Below are positions 1 through 6,943 of a DNA stretch of 8,799 nucleotides, piece after piece. Source of the DNA: Actinomycetes bacterium (GTDB lineage: Bacteria > Actinomycetota > Acidimicrobiia > Spongiisociales > UBA5794); assembly GCA_024275815.1 (NCBI GenBank), contig JAJRYI010000128.1, forward strand, positions 1 through 8,799, given 5' to 3'. Every line of letters starts with the position of its first letter. Within the stretch, counting starts at the first letter, position 1. Both the position numbers and the translations under genes were made by a program. Below the pieces are notes generated by a model that had not been told where the DNA came from, did no database searches, and saw only the letters and a list, made by a program, of their open reading frames with translations.

Positions 1-1563
1 GGTGTCGTTGCAGATCTCCTGTCACTGACCGTGCTCGCGGTCGTGACATCGACGGCCGTTATCGACGTGCAGCCCGAGCTTCGCATCGAAGCCACGACTC
101 CCGACCCGACGCTGCCGATCTGGATCGGGGCACCGCTCCTGGTGGCGTTCTCATTCTGGCTGCTGCCGAGGATCGCTGAATGGTTCTTCGTGAAGGTGGG
201 CCACTCCCGCACCCAGCGTTTCGTCTTCGCTCTCGCCGGGATGGCGGCAGCCGCGTCGATGGCCCTGCTCGGTGGCCTCGAAGGTCTCATCGGTGCCTTC
301 CTCGCCGGCCTCGGCCTCAATGCGCTCATCCCCGCCCGAAGCGCGCTCATGGAGCGACTCGACTTCGTCGGTGGGGCGATATTCGTGCCTGCGTTTCTCG
401 TGTCCATCGGGCTAGCGATCGACCCGAGGGCACTCATCCAACTCGATACCATCATCCTTGCGGTCTTCTTCACCGCCCTCGTCGTCGTCGGCAAATCGGT
501 GGCTGCCGGGATCACGGGGAGCATCTTCAAACTGTCCTTCAGTGAGATAGCCCTCATGGCGTCACTGAGCGCCGGGCAGGCAGCTTCAACGCTTGCGATA
601 GCTCAGGTAGGTGTTTCGTTGGGTCTCTTCGGCCAGAACGTCGTGAACGCGGCGATTCTCACGGTCGTCGTGACAGCGTTCATCACGTCGTACGGAACAC
701 GCTTCTTCAGCCAGAAGGTCGAGCGGCCGCCGCTCGCTGAGAAGCCGCTCGGTGACAGTGTCCTCGTCGACGTGCGACCACTCGGATCCGACCTGGCCGG
801 ATTGATGGCGGTCGCCGGTGCGATCGCGAGAACCGACCGTGGCGTCGTCGTCCCGTACCTGGTTCCGGCGACCGGCCAACTCGATGTCGCCCGTAACCGT
901 CTCGAACGGGCAACGGCTGCAGCTGCAGAGACCGGGCACGATGTGACGCCTGAGATCCGCGTCGATGACAGCTTTGCGGCGGGCACGCTCGGCCTGGTAG
1001 AAGAGACCGATGCAAGCTGCCTCATCCTGAGCTGGAAGGGACCGCGTCTGTCGACCGACTTCATGTTCGGCAACGAGGTCGATCTCATCGGGGAGCGGTC
1101 ACCGATTCCGACGGTGGCAGCCCGGGTGCTACGGCCCTGGGATCGCATCGTCGTCGTCACCGGCGAGTCGCGCACGGAGTGGAACGCGGAGGACACTCTC
1201 TTGGCGCTCGTTGTGGCGAAGCGCATTCGGGGAAACAAGACGACACCCATGTTGATCATCACCACCGACCCTGCCGGCTTGCCCGAGCGAGTCTCGCAGT
1301 GGGAGAACGTCGAGGTTCGACAGACGCCGAGCGACCAGCGAGAGCTTTCGAAGATCATCGGCCGCGACGACCTCGCTGTAGTGCCCGTGCACGCGATCGG
1401 CGTCAGCCGGGTTCGCACGCCGTGGAGGATCGCTCATCAGTACCGAGATACCTCATCGATCATCGTTGCCGGTCCACACCGGCTCTCCGTCTCGGGAACC
1501 TCGGTTCCGCGCAACGTCCACGGCATCGTGAACCCTGTCGAGGACGCTCCGGTGCCGATCTAG
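1..1563 (+). CDS. CPA2-family cation:proton antiporter with USP-like tail (5' partial)
   Basis: This is an inner-membrane antiporter exchanging Na+ or K+ for protons; the exact ion cannot be read from the sequence. The frame is open from base 1 with no start, and the first codons (GVVADLLSLTVLAVV) resemble a mid-protein CPA2 transmembrane helix, so the N-terminal half lies left of the window. Of 520 visible residues, about 1-235 form hydrophobic helices. They include the family-like stretches FVPAFLVSIGLAIDP (128-142) and SAGQAASTLAIAQVG (190-204). Residues about 250-520 are soluble. Segment 252-378 looks like a universal stress protein fold, ending in a GNEVDLI...SPIPTVAARV pattern (357-376). 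A second beta-alpha segment (381-495) ends in SSIIVAGPHR, which suggests two USP-like domains. The classical USP ATP-binding glycine pattern is not clear. Family assignment is confident; the regulatory role of the tail is inferred. Confidence 0.88.
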   Translation, partial: GVVADLLSLTVLAVVTSTAVIDVQPELRIEATTPDPTLPIWIGAPLLVAFSFWLLPRIAEWFFVKVGHSRTQRFVFALAGMAAAASMALLGGLEGLIGAFLAGLGLNALIPARSALMERLDFVGGAIFVPAFLVSIGLAIDPRALIQLDTIILAVFFTALVVVGKSVAAGITGSIFKLSFSEIALMASLSAGQAASTLAIAQVGVSLGLFGQNVVNAAILTVVVTAFITSYGTRFFSQKVERPPLAEKPLGDSVLVDVRPLGSDLAGLMAVAGAIARTDRGVVVPYLVPATGQLDVARNRLERATAAAAETGHDVTPEIRVDDSFAAGTLGLVEETDASCLILSWKGPRLSTDFMFGNEVDLIGERSPIPTVAARVLRPWDRIVVVTGESRTEWNAEDTLLALVVAKRIRGNKTTPMLIITTDPAGLPERVSQWENVEVRQTPSDQRELSKIIGRDDLAVVPVHAIGVSRVRTPWRIAHQYRDTSSIIVAGPHRLSVSGTSVPRNVHGIVNPVEDAPVPI

Positions 1564-1630
1564 GCCGATGAACGCCCAGGTACGGAGCTCATCGCCTCCC
1601 ATATGCTGGGCGATCAGACGATTCGCAGAA

Positions 1631-1635
1631 GGGAG
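1631..1635 (+). promoter_or_regulatory. Ribosome binding site for the DUF456 gene
   Basis: AGAAGGGAG ends five bases before the GTG at 1641 and decides that start. The ATG two bases earlier (1639) is followed at once by TGA and cannot be used. Confidence 0.7.
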
Positions 1636-1640
1636 CAGAT

Positions 1641-2132
1641 GTGAGCAGCGACCTCGTCCTGATCGTGCTCGTCGGCGCGGCGACGGTGGTCGGTGTCGCC
1701 GGTACGCTCCTCCCGATGCTCCCCGGCCTCTGGTTGATCTGGGCTGCGGGGCTCGTCTACGGCGTCGTTGGCGGGTTCGGTACCGTTGGATGGGTAGCGA
1801 TGGGGGTGATGACGGTTCTCGCGATCGTGGGATCCGCTGCGGCGTTCGTCGTTCCCGGTCGGCGCACGTCGGCGATCGGTGTCTCCTGGTGGGGTCAGGC
1901 CGTCGCCGCCATCGCTTCGGTCGTCGGGTTCTTCCTCGTCCCGATCGTCGGTGCTGCGCTTGGCTTCATCCTCGGGATCGTGGTGGCCTCACTGTTGCGG
2001 ACGAGAAGCATCAGAGCTGCACTCCAAGATTCGTGGTCGACGCTCAAGTCCATGTTGCTCGCATCCGGCATCCAGTTCGGGATCGGGATCGTGATGGTGG
2101 TGGTCTGGGTCGCCTGGGTCCTCGGCGGCTGA
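1641..2132 (+). CDS. DUF456 family membrane protein
   Basis: This is a 163-residue, very hydrophobic protein of unknown function that I assign to the DUF456 family. The characteristic first hairpin is seen at 17-40, where a helix runs into GTLLPMLPG (21-29), followed by WLIWAAGLVYG. A second helix pair lies at 48-72, a glycine-rich pair at 86-120, and a last helix at 143-161. The only polar patch is TRSIRAALQDSWSTLKS (121-137), which precedes the final helix and probably faces the cytosol. The length is usual for the family. The GTG start is supported by the GGGAG site upstream. It follows the antiporter by 77 bases on the same strand and could be co-transcribed, but no functional link is established. 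No catalytic residues are evident. Confidence 0.85.
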   Translation: MSSDLVLIVLVGAATVVGVAGTLLPMLPGLWLIWAAGLVYGVVGGFGTVGWVAMGVMTVLAIVGSAAAFVVPGRRTSAIGVSWWGQAVAAIASVVGFFLVPIVGAALGFILGIVVASLLRTRSIRAALQDSWSTLKSMLLASGIQFGIGIVMVVVWVAWVLGG

Positions 2133-2167
2133 TCCGAGATGTAGGAGGAGTCGCGGGACACTTCGCC

Positions 2168-2230
2168 GGTGAACCGTGAGCGGTGAACGGTGAACTCCCC
2201 GTCTGGCATCTGGCGTCTTCCTCCTGTTAC
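2168..2230. repeat. Heptanucleotide-phased intergenic repeat
   Basis: Between the DUF456 gene and pheA the sequence falls into 7-base units. GGTGAAC occurs at 2168, 2182 and 2189, with the variant CGTGAGC at 2175. In the same 7-base phase, CTGGCAT (2203) and CTGGCGT (2210) follow, then weaker units (CTTCCTC, CTGTTAC). The last unit runs into the presumed -10 element of pheA. The phasing can be read directly; any function is unknown. Confidence 0.55.
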
Positions 2231-2233
2231 CTT
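2228..2233 (+). promoter_or_regulatory. Probable -10 element of pheA (leaderless start)
   Basis: TACCTT fits the actinobacterial TAnnnT -10 pattern and lies eight bases before the pheA ATG, so transcription should begin at or within two bases of the start codon. No Shine-Dalgarno sequence lies between them, which agrees with a leaderless mRNA. No good -35 hexamer is visible. Confidence 0.5.
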
Positions 2234-2241
2234 CCAGCAAC

Positions 2242-3066
2242 ATGGACATTGGTTATCAGGGCGAACCGCACAGCTACAGCTACCGAGCAGCCACCGAACT
2301 GTTCCCCGACGACGAGTACATTGGGTACAAGGGTTTCGCTGCAGCGTTCGGCGCTCTCGAGCAGGGAAGAGTGGATCGGCTCGTCGTACCGGTCGAGAAC
2401 TCGACGACAGGGTCCGTTCTTCCCGTTCTCGATCGACTGCCAGGTGAAGGGACCGGCGTTCGTTTCTCGATCCTTGCTGAGCACCTCGTCGAGGTTCGTC
2501 ACACACTTCACGGACTTCCCGGAGCGAAGCTCGATGATGTGCGTGAGGTGCGATCCCGCCCTCAGGCACTCGCTCAGGCAGAGCACGCCTTGCTGAAGCT
2601 CGGTGTCGATGCGGTTCCCGCGTACGACACCGCCGGCGCGGTGCGGCAGGTCGCCGAACTTGGTGACCCGACGATCGCTGCTCTGGCACCACCGAGAGCA
2701 GGGGAAGCACACGGACTCGAGGTCCTGCTCGAACACGTCCTCGACAAGGACCACAACACCACACGCTTTGTCGTGGTGCACGTCGGGGCGCCCGAAGTGA
2801 ATGAGGAAGACGACAAGACCACGATCGTCGTGACGTTCTCACACACTCCCGGGTCGTTGGCCCTCGTGCTCGCTGAACTTGGACTGCGGGGGGCGAACCT
2901 GACCCGCATCGAGTCCCGGCCTGCAGGCGTTGCTTGGAACTACCGGACGTTCATAGACCTCGTACACGATGCAGGCCCTGTAGGACTCGAGCGGGTGCTC
3001 GATCCACCGCCAGCCCACGCTGCTGCTCTCCTGAATCTCGGTTCCTACAAGGCTGTCGTACGCTGA
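2242..3066 (+). CDS. pheA: Prephenate dehydratase
   Basis: This cytosolic enzyme converts prephenate to phenylpyruvate, with loss of water and CO2, in phenylalanine synthesis. The 274-residue protein has the usual two-part layout. The catalytic domain (about 1-180) carries YQGEPHSYS (5-13), VPVENSTTGSV (49-59), RPQALAQAE (106-114) and the hallmark NTTRF (172-176). The C-terminal ACT domain (about 194-274) carries FSHTPGSLALVL (199-210) and RIESRP (222-227), the phenylalanine-binding signature, so feedback inhibition by phenylalanine is expected. There is no chorismate mutase domain, so this is the monofunctional form. SRPQAL has Arg where many homologues have His. The ATG has no ribosome binding site but sits eight bases after a -10-like TACCTT. 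The start agrees with the family N-terminus. Its neighbours are not aromatic amino acid genes. Confidence 0.95.
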   Translation: MDIGYQGEPHSYSYRAATELFPDDEYIGYKGFAAAFGALEQGRVDRLVVPVENSTTGSVLPVLDRLPGEGTGVRFSILAEHLVEVRHTLHGLPGAKLDDVREVRSRPQALAQAEHALLKLGVDAVPAYDTAGAVRQVAELGDPTIAALAPPRAGEAHGLEVLLEHVLDKDHNTTRFVVVHVGAPEVNEEDDKTTIVVTFSHTPGSLALVLAELGLRGANLTRIESRPAGVAWNYRTFIDLVHDAGPVGLERVLDPPPAHAAALLNLGSYKAVVR

Positions 3067-3095
3067 CGCTCCCCAGTTCCGGTAGGTCGCGATGC

Positions 3096-3101
3096 TACGG
3101 T
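3096..3101 (+). promoter_or_regulatory. Possible -10 element of the DNA methyltransferase gene
   Basis: TACGGT in the 54-base gap after pheA would place transcription start near 3108, giving a leader of about a dozen bases that still contains the AGGAGG site. There is no recognisable -35. The methyltransferase could instead be read through from pheA. Confidence 0.3.
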
Positions 3102-3109
3102 TCCGCGTC

Positions 3110-3115
3110 AGGAGG
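3110..3115 (+). promoter_or_regulatory. Ribosome binding site AGGAGG of the DNA methyltransferase
   Basis: A perfect AGGAGG lies five bases before the GTG at 3121 and fixes that start. It is the strongest ribosome binding site in the window. Confidence 0.85.
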
Positions 3116-3120
3116 CAGGT

Positions 3121-3999
3121 GTGGCAACCAGTACGGCAGCGTTCGGCACAGGCAAGCGTGAGGGGCACGACGCTTCAGGCTTCTATGCCCGTCGTATGCT
3201 CCAGAGTCGTGATGTCTCCGACCTAGGCGACCCCGTCGATCCTCCGTCGCTCGTCGTCGATCAGCTTTTCAAGCAGTCGTCCGAGTCGATGCACCAGATC
3301 CCGGACAACTGTGTTGCCCTGATGGTGACCTCGCCCCCGTACAACGTGGGCAAGGACTACGACGACGATCTCGACATCGATGAGTATCTCGCGTTGCTCC
3401 ACCGGGTGTTCTCTGAGACGTACCGCGTCGTAGAACCAGGTGGCCGGGTCGCCATCAACGTTGCGAACCTCGGGCGCAAGCCCTACATCCCGCTCAACCA
3501 GTACGTTGCAGCACTCCTCACCGAGATCGGTTTCGATCTGCGGGGAGAGATCATCTGGCAGAAGGCCAAGTCGGCCGGGGGGTCCTGTGCCTGGGGTTCA
3601 TGGCGGTCTGCGAAGAACCCGACGTTGCGCGATGTCCACGAGTACATCATCGTCGCCTCGAAGGGCTCCTACGCCCGTCGGCGCCGTGGGGAGGACACGA
3701 TCTCGAAAGAGGAGTTCCTCGAGGCAACCGTCTCGATCTGGGACATCCTTCCCGAATCGGCGAGACGAGTTGGCCACCCTGCTCCCTTCCCCGTCGAGTT
3801 GCCTCGAAGGCTCATCGAGTTGTACACGTTCGCCGGGGATCTGGTGCTCGATCCGTTCCTGGGTTCAGGGTCGACGGCCGTCGCAGCGGTCGAAACCGCA
3901 AGGCACTACGTCGGGTACGACCTCAGCGATGAGTACCTCGAGATCGCAGAGCGTCGGATCCACGAGGGACGCATGGGACTCCATCAGGCCACGGTCTGA
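3121..3999 (+). CDS. Orphan site-specific DNA methyltransferase, probably N4-cytosine
   Basis: This is a SAM-dependent DNA methyltransferase of 292 residues. The catalytic motif IV TSPPY (70-74) comes before the SAM-binding motif I DPFLGSGST (244-252), the beta-class order. TSPPY rather than DPPY favours N4-methylcytosine, though N6-adenine is not excluded. Other landmarks are VVEPGGRVAINVANLGRKPY (103-122), RGEIIWQK (141-148), HPAPFP (219-224) and YVGYDLSDEYLEIAERRI (263-280). The N-terminal KREGHDASGFYARRM (12-26) resembles a conserved leader I associate with actinobacterial solitary methyltransferases. No restriction endonuclease or specificity subunit is adjacent, so a regulatory or housekeeping role is more likely than defence. 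It starts 54 bases after pheA and ends two bases before the next ATG. The target sequence cannot be read from the protein. Confidence 0.92.
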   Translation: MATSTAAFGTGKREGHDASGFYARRMLQSRDVSDLGDPVDPPSLVVDQLFKQSSESMHQIPDNCVALMVTSPPYNVGKDYDDDLDIDEYLALLHRVFSETYRVVEPGGRVAINVANLGRKPYIPLNQYVAALLTEIGFDLRGEIIWQKAKSAGGSCAWGSWRSAKNPTLRDVHEYIIVASKGSYARRRRGEDTISKEEFLEATVSIWDILPESARRVGHPAPFPVELPRRLIELYTFAGDLVLDPFLGSGSTAVAAVETARHYVGYDLSDEYLEIAERRIHEGRMGLHQATV

Positions 4000-4001
4000 G
4001 C

Positions 4002-4652
4002 ATGCCGCCGATCGAGCGGGCACTCCTGCGTACCGTTCCCTGGCTGGTCGGCGGTCTCGTCCTATCACTACCACAGCGCAGCCGAAGCCGCCCGCGAGCT
4101 CGCCGACGCATCGGACGAACCGCTTGGATGGTTCATCGTTCAACTCGGCGTGCTCGTCGCCTTCGGAGTAGCCCTGACGGTCAGCCTCACGGTGTTCGGT
4201 GACGAACCGTGGTTCGTCGACAAGGCGTGGAACCCCGCCGTTCGTGAAACGGCGAGCGGCATCAGTCTCGTCGTTCTGGTTACCGGCACGGTCGGCCTCG
4301 TTACCCTCGCGTCATCCGCTGCGTTGCGGTTCGACCCATCGACTCAGTTCCTGCAACTCATCTCAGCGCTCGACATAGCGTGGGCTGGTGCCGCGCTCAT
4401 CGTCGGTGTGTATCGAGCGGCATCGCGGGTTGGGCGATCCTTGCAGGAGTGACGCTCGGCGTCATCTGCGTATGGTCGATCTGGAGCTACCTGTCTGTGG
4501 TCGGTTTCGGACCGGACGGGGCCTGGATCGTGTCGGCATCAGATCTGATGCGTTACGTCCTACCGTTCGACGTGGTAGCAGCCGTCATGGCCGTCACCGC
4601 TTTCCTCTTCGGTGTGCGTGCCCGACTTCATGCCGCGGAACAGCCACAGTGA
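4002..4652 (+). pseudogene. Multi-spanning membrane protein gene, interrupted by two frameshifts
   Basis: I do not recognise the family. The ATG is two bases after the methyltransferase stop, and the TGA at 4650 is in the same frame, so the segment is exactly 217 codons, yet no single frame reads through. Frame 3 gives MPPIERALLRTVPWLVGGLV. From about 4063 the coding signal moves to frame 1 (YHYHSAAEAARELADASDEP, then hydrophobic helices to about 4420, stop at 4450). It returns to frame 3 near 4410-4430 (IAGWAILAGVTLGVICVW, ending HAAEQPQ). This needs one extra base near 4060 and one missing base near 4420. The joined product would be about 216 residues with roughly six helices. Third codon positions stay G/C-rich in each segment. 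It may be a decayed gene or two sequencing errors; two separate genes starting at GTG 4150 and 4380 are less likely. Confidence 0.6.
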
Positions 4653-4691
4653 CAGATGACAGAAGACAGATCTCAGGCCACAGACGACGGG
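4650..4691. repeat. Heptanucleotide-phased repeat at a convergent gene junction
   Basis: Successive 7-base units start at 4650: TGACAGA, TGACAGA, AGACAGA, then degenerate TCTCAGG and CCACAGA. The stop codon of the upstream membrane gene is the first three bases of the array, and the array fills nearly all of the 42-base gap before the convergent DUF547 gene. No stem-loop terminator is visible there. Confidence 0.5.
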
Positions 4692-4694
4692 GGT

Positions 4695-5480
4695 TCAGGC
4701 GACGGAGCAGCCGAGGCCCCAGTCGTAGGACAGGAAGCGCACGGCGGGTGCCCGGTCCCAGATGTAGCTCGCATCGTCCTCGCTGAACCAATGAGCGACC
4801 GTGTCGCGCAGCCGTGCGATGTTGGCCGGCACCAGGTTGGGCATGGTGTGGGGGTTCGTGAAGTCCCTGCCATACCACTTGAACACGGACGACAGCCAGA
4901 CCGTGTTGTCGGCGCGTGCAACGGACCCACCCCCTCCGGCGATGAAGCTGCGAAGCTGGTCATCGAGTTGGGCGTCGAGCATCGCGCCGTAGAACGGCTC
5001 CGGACGCAGCGTCGGACACGAGACCGAACCGCACACGAGGGCACCGTGGATGCGGGGATCGCCGTATCGACGGATCTTGCCGTGCTCGATGTCGTCGAGA
5101 GACATGGTCCTGCCTGCAACGGTGGCCCATGGCTGTGTGAAGGCCCCCGGAACTCGAAGTACCGACCCCGCGTCGAGGTCATAGGCCCGCCCAGCCGTCC
5201 GTAGCGCTCCCGCGTTGTACAGGTTCAGCCAGAAGGCGAGAGCATCGGCCGGTTCGAGGTCGTCGGGGTCGACGTTCTCCATCGTGTCGCGGTAGGCCTC
5301 GAGTGCCCTTGTGTTGTCGATCAGTGACACGACACCAGATGCGCGGCAGGCCTCGAGGATCCAGGCGAGGTCATCGTGGTCGACTGCTACCGAGCTCACC
5401 CGACGAGGTCGTGGTGCTCGGTGGCGACGTGCTCGCAGCATGCTCCAGGCAGCACTGGCCGGGTTGGGTCCTGAGCTCAT
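4695..5480 (-). CDS. DUF547 domain protein
   Basis: The function is unknown. The DUF547 signature is clear in order: AFWLNLYNAGAL (82-93), IEHGKIRRYGDPRIHGAL (131-148), CGSVSCP (150-156), SSVFKWYGRDF (197-207) and FLSYDWGL (249-256) near the end. The Cys pair and His in GALVCGSVSCP and the Asn-Ala of NLYNA suggest a conserved active or binding site; an enzymatic role is only inference. There is no signal peptide or membrane helix. The start is uncertain. The ATG at 5480 gives 261 residues but has no ribosome binding site and opens with an Arg-rich stretch. A GTG at 5399 would begin MSSVAVDHDDLAW and give 234 residues. The gene lies 38 bases downstream of nhaA on the same strand, probably in one operon, and converges on the broken membrane gene. 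Confidence 0.85.
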   Translation of the reverse strand: MSSGPNPASAAWSMLRARRHRAPRPRRVSSVAVDHDDLAWILEACRASGVVSLIDNTRALEAYRDTMENVDPDDLEPADALAFWLNLYNAGALRTAGRAYDLDAGSVLRVPGAFTQPWATVAGRTMSLDDIEHGKIRRYGDPRIHGALVCGSVSCPTLRPEPFYGAMLDAQLDDQLRSFIAGGGGSVARADNTVWLSSVFKWYGRDFTNPHTMPNLVPANIARLRDTVAHWFSEDDASYIWDRAPAVRFLSYDWGLGCSVA

Positions 5481-5518
5481 GATGGAGGCAACGATGAGGA
5501 GACGGGATGTGTTCCCGG

Positions 5519-6934
5519 TCAGGAAGAGTCGGGGGTACTCGCCAGACGTTCGGTGGCTTCTTCATGGTCCTCTTCGGGCGTACGCATCGAGCGCAGGATG
5601 ATGAATCCGACGACCCCTGCGATCCCCGACCCGATGAAGATCCCGAGCTTGGCTTCGTTCGCAAAGAGCTCATGTCGGAACGCCAGCTCGGATACGAACA
5701 GCGAGACGGTGAACCCGATCCCTGCGAGCGCACCCAGGCCCATGATCGTCTTCATGGATGTTCGGCGTGGAAGTACGCCGAGTTTCAGCTTGACGCCTAT
5801 CCAGGTGGCAAGTGTGATCCCGAGCGGTTTGCCGACCATCAGGCCGACGGCGACACCGAGAAGGATAGGGCTGGTGAGCTGCTCGGAGAAGCTCGCCTCG
5901 GCTCCGATGAACCGGACACCCGCGTTGGCAAGAGCGAACAACGGAACGATGACGAACGACGACCATGGGTGGAGGGCGTGCTCGATACGGTTCAGCGGTG
6001 ACACCGAGGCCTTTGCCACGGCTGCCAACTCGAGTGCATCCTGGTCGAGTCGCTCCTCTGCATGGGGGGATGCACGGTTGACGTCCCAACGGTCGAGGAC
6101 CGTGACCGCCTTCTGGCGGAACTGTTCGTCGCTGTACTTGGCGTAAACGGGCGTCATCAGACCCAACACGACCCCGGCGATCGTTGCATGGATACCGGAC
6201 TCGAGAAGGGAGTACCACACGAAGATGCCGACCGGTACGTAGAAGAGCATGCTCTGGATCCCGGCTCGCTTGGCGAGCGCCACGAGAGCGAGTCCACCGA
6301 CCGCCATCAGGAGGAACGTGACGTTGAGGGACTCTGTGTAGAAGATGGCGATGACGGCGATCGCGCCGATGTCGTCGACGATGGCGAGAGCGAGGAGGAA
6401 GAGCTTCGCTCCAACGGCGACCCGGGAGCCGAGGAGTGCCACGACACCGACTGAGAAGGCGATGTCGGTGGCCATGGGGATCCCCCATCCACGGATCGCC
6501 TCTGGGTCACCGGTCGGAATGACGAAGGCGAGGTAGATGAGCGCAGGGATCACCATGCCACCAAGTGCAGCGAGTGCCGGCAGCGAGGCCTTCTTGATCG
6601 AGTTGAGCTCACCGACGACGAGCTCACGCTTGATCTCGAGGCCGACCACGAAGAAGAAGATCGCCATCAACCCGTCGTTGATGAGGAGTTTGAGATTCTC
6701 GTTGAGGTGGATCGGACCGAAGATCAGTTCGAACTCCGTGTTGAAGAGGGCGAAGTAACTCTCGTACCACGGCGAGTTGGCCCATGCGATCGCGATGATC
6801 GCGGCGATGAGGAGAAGGATGCCACCGGCTGCCTCGACCCGCGTGAACTGAAGGACCGGACGCAGGAACCGCTTCGGCACCAGGGCGTCCGATTCGATCC
6901 ATGTGTCGTGAATACGGTCTTGGATTTCGGCCAT
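5519..6934 (-). CDS. nhaA: Na+/H+ antiporter NhaA
   Basis: This is an inner-membrane antiporter that expels Na+ (or Li+) in exchange for protons, for pH and sodium homeostasis. The 471-residue product carries the family's working residues: ATDIAFSVGV (155-164, Asp157), LALAIVDDIGAI (181-192, with the paired Asp187-Asp188 that bind sodium and protons) and VGKPLGI (367-373, Lys369). Other landmarks are FFFVVGLEIKRELVVGEL (93-110), GIHATIAGVVLGL (247-259), HPWSSFVIVPLFALANAGV (322-340) and GIGFTVSLFV (405-414). It is longer than the E. coli protein (about 390), with a hydrophilic insertion at about 265-312 and an acidic tail (451-471). The ATG fits the N-terminus (MAEIQDRIHDTW). It has no ribosome binding site but a -10-like TAGGCT nine bases before it. 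The DUF547 gene follows 38 bases downstream. Confidence 0.96.
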   Translation of the reverse strand: MAEIQDRIHDTWIESDALVPKRFLRPVLQFTRVEAAGGILLLIAAIIAIAWANSPWYESYFALFNTEFELIFGPIHLNENLKLLINDGLMAIFFFVVGLEIKRELVVGELNSIKKASLPALAALGGMVIPALIYLAFVIPTGDPEAIRGWGIPMATDIAFSVGVVALLGSRVAVGAKLFLLALAIVDDIGAIAVIAIFYTESLNVTFLLMAVGGLALVALAKRAGIQSMLFYVPVGIFVWYSLLESGIHATIAGVVLGLMTPVYAKYSDEQFRQKAVTVLDRWDVNRASPHAEERLDQDALELAAVAKASVSPLNRIEHALHPWSSFVIVPLFALANAGVRFIGAEASFSEQLTSPILLGVAVGLMVGKPLGITLATWIGVKLKLGVLPRRTSMKTIMGLGALAGIGFTVSLFVSELAFRHELFANEAKLGIFIGSGIAGVVGFIILRSMRTPEEDHEEATERLASTPDSS

Positions 6935-6943
6935 CGAGCCGCA

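Noticed and set aside
603..1418. 271-codon open frame on the minus strand inside the CPA2 antiporter gene
   Set aside because: Its product is rich in Arg, Ser and Thr with no domain. It lies wholly opposite a well-supported gene and is typical of antisense frames in high-GC DNA.
1591..1614. Stem-loop ATCGCC/GGCGAT between the antiporter and the DUF456 gene, possible terminator
   Set aside because: The stem has only six pairs, the loop is 12 bases, and no T-run follows. This is too weak to call a terminator.
2168..2230. CRISPR-like array
   Set aside because: The units are seven bases with no spacers, and no cas genes are present.
1895..2842. 315-codon minus-strand open frame across the DUF456 gene and pheA
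   Set aside because: It has low-complexity Arg-rich composition, no motif, and covers two convincing plus-strand genes and the intergenic repeat between them.
3440..4171. 243-codon plus-strand frame overlapping the methyltransferase and the broken membrane gene
   Set aside because: It is a Ser/Arg/Pro-rich shifted-frame product; the methyltransferase motifs are in another frame.
4653..4694. Expected bidirectional terminator between convergent genes
   Set aside because: I see no inverted repeat with a T-run; the gap is occupied by the heptamer array instead.
5553..6146. Plus-strand open frames opposite nhaA
   Set aside because: They have no recognisable domain, and nhaA on the other strand explains the region completely.
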